Of a DNA stretch of 64,000 nucleotides, positions 61,387 through 64,000 are shown piece by piece. Source of the DNA: Synechococcus sp. SynAce01. GTDB lineage: Bacteria > Cyanobacteriota > Cyanobacteriia > PCC-6307 > Cyanobiaceae. The position numbers were made by a program, and so were the translations under genes. The DNA lies in contig NZ_CP018091.1 of NCBI RefSeq assembly GCF_001885215.1, positions 2,232,001 through 2,296,000 of the forward strand. Reading direction: 5' to 3'. Position 1 is the stretch's first letter, and the number at the start of each line of letters is the position of its first letter. The notes beneath the pieces are model-generated. The model made no database searches and had not been told where the DNA came from. It worked only from the letters and a program-made list of their open reading frames with translations.

Positions 61387-61782
61387 TTGAACCTGCCTGG
61401 AAGCGTTGGCCATCACCTGTTGCTCTGCGCCATGCCATCGAATCCGCTCTGCGTGGATCCCGTGCTCGGGGCAGCGAGCTGGAGCCGGCTGAAGGAGCTG
61501 GTGCGGGAGCTGGGCCTGGAGGACCCAGCCCGGCCGGGCGGGGTTGTGCTGCGCAGCAAGGCCGACTGCCTGCGCATCTGTGCCGCGGGGCCGATCCTGC
61601 TGATCTGGCCCGAGGGGATCTGGTACGGGGGCGTGACGCCCGAGCGGATCGAGCGGATCGTGCGGGAGCACGTGGTGGGCGGCACCCCGATCGAGGAGTG
61701 GATCCTCAGGCGCACTCCGTTTGTGCCTGCTGCTTCAACCGCTGCTCTGCCAGCACCTGCTGCTTCAACCACCGCAGCGTGA
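61387..61782 (+). CDS. 2Fe-2S ferredoxin-like (thioredoxin-fold) protein
   Basis: 131 residues from TTG 61387; HHLLLCAMPSNPLC near the start holds the first cysteines, and KADCLRICAAGPILLIWPEGIWYGGV the other pair, the arrangement of the thioredoxin-like 2Fe-2S family of cyanobacteria. The last ~20 residues are an alanine/proline tail (AASTAALPAPAASTTAA) that overlaps the convergent hydrolase gene by 77 bp and may be a read-on extension. Electron carrier role by family; partner unknown. Commonly next to dxr in Synechococcus-type genomes. Confidence 0.8.
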   Translation: MNLPGSVGHHLLLCAMPSNPLCVDPVLGAASWSRLKELVRELGLEDPARPGGVVLRSKADCLRICAAGPILLIWPEGIWYGGVTPERIERIVREHVVGGTPIEEWILRRTPFVPAASTAALPAPAASTTAA

Positions 61783-62770
61783 GCTGATCCGACCAGCTGC
61801 CGCCTGCAGCATGGAAGCCGTTGTGGCCGCCGCCGCCCGTGAGCACGACCTGCAGCCCAGGAGGCGCTGCCTGGGCCAACGCCACCGCCGGGGCGGCCGG
61901 CACCCAGGGATCGTCAAGGGCCTGAACCACAAGAGTTGGCGGCAGGGGAGCCTGTGCCTGTTCTTGTGCTTCCGTCGAGGCGGGCCCACCGCTGGCCAAC
62001 TCCAGCAGCTGCGGCAGCGGACTGGCGGTGGCGTAGTAGGCCTCGGCTGAGGCGAAGCCCCAGCGCGGCGCGGTGATCAGGGCGTCGAAGTCTCGGATGC
62101 TGCCCACGTCGGGCAAACCCCGCCGCTCGCGGGGGCTGATGCCATGGGGATCCGCCAGGGTCTGGCGGCGCAGGGCCCGCACCAGCCAGCGTTCGTAGAG
62201 CCGGTTGCGCGGCCGGCCGATCGATGCGGAGCAGGCCGCCAGATCGAGCGGGCTGCTGATCACCACCAACCCATCCAGGCCGCTCTGCGGCGTGGAGGCA
62301 CCCAGAACAGCGTTGAGCAAGACCGTGCCGCCCAGGGAAAAACCCACCCCGAACAGGGGCCGCTCGCCCGCCAGCTGCCGGGCGAGCGCCAGGGCAGGCT
62401 GCAGGTCGCTGTTGCAGTGGGCGGCGTAGGTGCCTCGGGCCAGGGCCCGGCCGGCGCCAGCCCCGCGCAGATTCAGCCGCAGCACCGCAAAGCCAGCCTG
62501 TTGCAGCGCCAGGGCCAGGCGGCGCACCCCGGTGGCCTGGCTCGATCCTCCCAGCCCATGCAGCAGCACCACCAGGCCCAGGGGCTCAGCGGCGGCCGGC
62601 CGGTCATGCAGGGCCAGCAGCTGCTCCCCCGCTGCGATCGCGATCGGTAGGGGCATCCCTCGATCGATCGGGAACTGGGGCGGCCGGACCGTATCGCGCA
62701 GGGTCTGGAGATCCGCCCCCCACCAGGGCGGCCGCGGGCGGAAGGGTGGGACCAGCAGACGCTCAGGCAC
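61706..62770 (-). CDS. Alpha/beta-hydrolase of the YheT family
   Basis: 354 residues. VPPFRPRPPWWGADLQTLRDTV is the YheT/ABHD N-terminal block; VVLLHGLGGSSQATG is the oxyanion region; GVGFSLGGTVLLN holds the nucleophile serine (GxSxGG), DALDDPWVP the acid and GGGGHNGFH the histidine. Probably a membrane-associated esterase or lipase; substrate unknown. Overlaps the next gene start by 8 bp and the ferredoxin-like tail by 77 bp at the other end. Confidence 0.9.
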   Translation of the reverse strand: MPERLLVPPFRPRPPWWGADLQTLRDTVRPPQFPIDRGMPLPIAIAAGEQLLALHDRPAAAEPLGLVVLLHGLGGSSQATGVRRLALALQQAGFAVLRLNLRGAGAGRALARGTYAAHCNSDLQPALALARQLAGERPLFGVGFSLGGTVLLNAVLGASTPQSGLDGLVVISSPLDLAACSASIGRPRNRLYERWLVRALRRQTLADPHGISPRERRGLPDVGSIRDFDALITAPRWGFASAEAYYATASPLPQLLELASGGPASTEAQEQAQAPLPPTLVVQALDDPWVPAAPAVALAQAAPPGLQVVLTGGGGHNGFHAAGGSWSDQLTLRWLKQQVLAEQRLKQQAQTECA

Positions 62771-63464
62771 GGGCGGGCGTTGCCTCGTGCTGCAACCACT
62801 CAGACAGTTGGATTGGCTCGAGCTCCGGGCTGCTGGTCACCTCGATGATCCGGCCGATGGCGGCGGGTTGCTCCAGGGCATCCAGGCAGACCCGGGCCAC
62901 CAGGCGGCGCGGAATGCTGTTGCTCTCCTGCTGGTCGGGGCCGCTGAAACGCAGGCCTTCGCTCTCGAGCTGCTCCTCAGACTCCTTGAGTCCGCCGGGG
63001 CGCACCACGGTCCAGTCCAGGCCGCTTTCCTGCAGCCAGCGTTCGCCCAGCCGCTTCCAGATCAGGATCAACCCGAACAGGTTGAGGGGGTGGAAGAGGC
63101 GGCCGCTGCAGAGGGAGCTCACCAGCACCGCCCGCTTCACCCCACTGGCGTGGCAGGCGGCGATCTGGGAACGCATGGCCAGGGCATCCACCTTCAGGGG
63201 GCCGGTCAGATCGATCGATGGGCGTGCCCCGGTGGCGATCACCAGGGCCTCCACGCCCTGCAGGGCCTTCTCAAGGGCGGGGCCATCGCTGAGTTCGAGC
63301 CGAATCAGTTCCGCGCCCTGCAGGCCTTCGGGCACGGCGGAGCTGGGCCGCAGCAGCGCCTTCACCCGATAGCCCCGCCGCAGGGCCTCCTGCACCACCC
63401 GCCAGCCAGTCTTGCCGGAAGCACCGCTGACGGCGACAACGCCTTTCGCTAGGGAATCAGTCAT
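62763..63464 (-). CDS. NAD(P)-binding atypical SDR protein (Ycf39-like)
   Basis: 233 residues. VVAVSGASGKTGWRVVQEAL is the GxxGxxG dinucleotide-binding loop; VKALLRPSSAVP follows as in NmrA/Ycf39-like proteins; GVEALVIATGARPS, VKRAVLVSSLCSG and WTVVRPGGLKES are the family's later blocks. Roles of such proteins in cyanobacteria range from photosystem II assembly to quinone-related reduction; which applies here cannot be told. Located 9 bp after the small gene below and overlapping the hydrolase by 8 bp. Confidence 0.85.
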   Translation of the reverse strand: MTDSLAKGVVAVSGASGKTGWRVVQEALRRGYRVKALLRPSSAVPEGLQGAELIRLELSDGPALEKALQGVEALVIATGARPSIDLTGPLKVDALAMRSQIAACHASGVKRAVLVSSLCSGRLFHPLNLFGLILIWKRLGERWLQESGLDWTVVRPGGLKESEEQLESEGLRFSGPDQQESNSIPRRLVARVCLDALEQPAAIGRIIEVTSSPELEPIQLSEWLQHEATPARA

Positions 63465-63473
63465 GGCTGGAAT

Positions 63474-63647
63474 TCAAAGCAGCGGAAGCAGCTCCTGTTC
63501 TAGGCATCGGGCCGGGCCCAGCTGACCGACGCTGCGCAACAGCCGTGCCCGCAGGATGAGCGGATCGAGGTCACATTCCAGGCGCAGACAACGCTGCAGG
63601 TGGAGGCGACATCCCGGCGCTGGTGGAAAGGCTGAACCCTGGGCCAT
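63474..63647 (-). CDS. Small cysteine- and leucine-rich protein, unknown
   Basis: 57 residues from ATG 63647. The sequence has a regular leucine/arginine helix pattern (LHLQRCLRLECDLDPLILRA) and ends CLEQELLPLL. It ends 9 bp before the Ycf39-like start, in the same direction, so it probably heads this operon. No known family; the in-frame codon choice (GC-rich third positions) looks coding. Confidence 0.5.
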   Translation of the reverse strand: MAQGSAFPPAPGCRLHLQRCLRLECDLDPLILRARLLRSVGQLGPARCLEQELLPLL

Positions 63648-63776
63648 GGCCGGAAGTTAAAGAAACCCCGGCCCCGCGCGCCTGACGAGAAACACTCATT
63701 CATCCCTTCCCCCACCACAATCTGTTCAGCAGCGCCATTGATTCGGCCGCACAATGACGGTCCCGGGTCCGTGGCC

Positions 63777-64000
63777 ATGGCTTTCCCTTCCTTTGACCTG
63801 GCCGCCGGGCCATCGCCAGCGGGAGCACCGGCTCTGCCCAGGCCGCGCCAGTGGCAGAGCCAGATGATTGCCCTGCTGCGCCGCCGCCTGGAGCGTGGCA
63901 GCCAGGATGTGCTCATCCATGCCGGCCCCGGTGCGGGCAAAACGCTCGGGGCCCTGCTCAGCTTTCAGCGACTGCAGCAAGAAGGGAAGCTCAGCCATCT
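63777..64000 (+). CDS. P-loop helicase/ATPase, partial (runs off the right edge)
   Basis: ATG 63777 opens a frame to the window end (74 complete codons). RPRQWQSQMIALL is a Q-motif-like segment and HAGPGAGKTLGALL a Walker A loop, the order at the start of superfamily 2 DEAD/DEAH helicases. It is divergent from the small gene and the Ycf39-like gene, with about 130 bp between the starts. Confidence 0.7.
   Translation, partial: MAFPSFDLAAGPSPAGAPALPRPRQWQSQMIALLRRRLERGSQDVLIHAGPGAGKTLGALLSFQRLQQEGKLSH

Noticed and set aside
1-64000. CRISPR arrays, tRNA or rRNA genes, integrase with attachment sites
   Set aside because: No regularly spaced repeats, cloverleaf-like sequence or ribosomal sequence was seen; the direct repeats present are gene-sized duplications or IS target duplications.

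Overview
The window looks like the chromosome of a GC-rich picocyanobacterium of the Synechococcus/Cyanobium type. The grounds are the right-hand housekeeping block (cysS, a small conserved ORF, dxr, a 2Fe-2S ferredoxin-like gene, a YheT-type hydrolase, a Ycf39-like NAD(P)-binding protein and the start of a helicase gene) and the high GC content outside the inserted genes. Genus assignment is an inference.

Region 1 (1-20.4 kb) is a minus-strand surface-polysaccharide locus: GT4, GT2 and GT25-like glycosyltransferases, a WcaF-like acetyltransferase, a Wzy-like polytopic protein, an AsnB-type amidotransferase, an FkbM methyltransferase broken by a 14-bp tandem duplication, a SAM methyltransferase and fucosyltransferase-like enzymes. 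Many genes overlap by ATGA/GTGA, as in a translationally coupled operon. Low-GC genes (GT25-like, Wzy-like, methyltransferases) sit among high-GC ones, which suggests a patchwork of acquired parts.

Region 2 (20.4-23.2 kb) holds an IS1595/ISXO2-like element next to an IS3-family element with a programmed A6G frameshift site. Region 3 (23.6-33.3 kb) is a second, rearranged copy of the 11.1-20.4 kb gene order. It contains a GT2-GT4 fusion protein, several decayed paralogues, and a 2.6-kb tract nearly identical to 17.8-20.4 kb. The locus is therefore a partial tandem duplication of a glycosyltransferase module, part homogenised and part degenerate, with insertion sequences at the junction.

Region 4 (33.3-46 kb) continues the polysaccharide locus: WbsX-like and GT4 transferases, polysaccharide pyruvyl transferase, nitroreductase-like protein, FkbM methyltransferases (one split by a second, identical-length IS1595 copy with an 8-bp target duplication), a YRGTDK-motif protein, GT8-like and GT11-like genes, and an MsbA-like ABC exporter.

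Region 5 (46-53.8 kb) is a toxin-antitoxin graveyard. An ordered block (FitB/FitA remnant, PIN/antitoxin, PIN/Phd antitoxin, Uma2 nuclease, amidase) occurs twice. In the left copy the first half survives and the second half is decayed and hit by an ISAs1 element. In the right copy the reverse is true. A complete AbrB/PIN pair, an AbrB ghost and a HEPT/MNT ghost lie between them.

Region 6 (53.9-58.2 kb) carries a tyrosine/dual-specificity phosphatase, a Wza-like export protein and, divergently, a putative outer-membrane barrel with proline-rich and W(E/F)LVP repeats, plus two secreted proteins of unknown function. Region 7 (58.2-64 kb) is ordinary chromosomal housekeeping. No tRNA, rRNA or CRISPR array was recognised. 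All family calls are made by eye from translated sequence; no database search was run.
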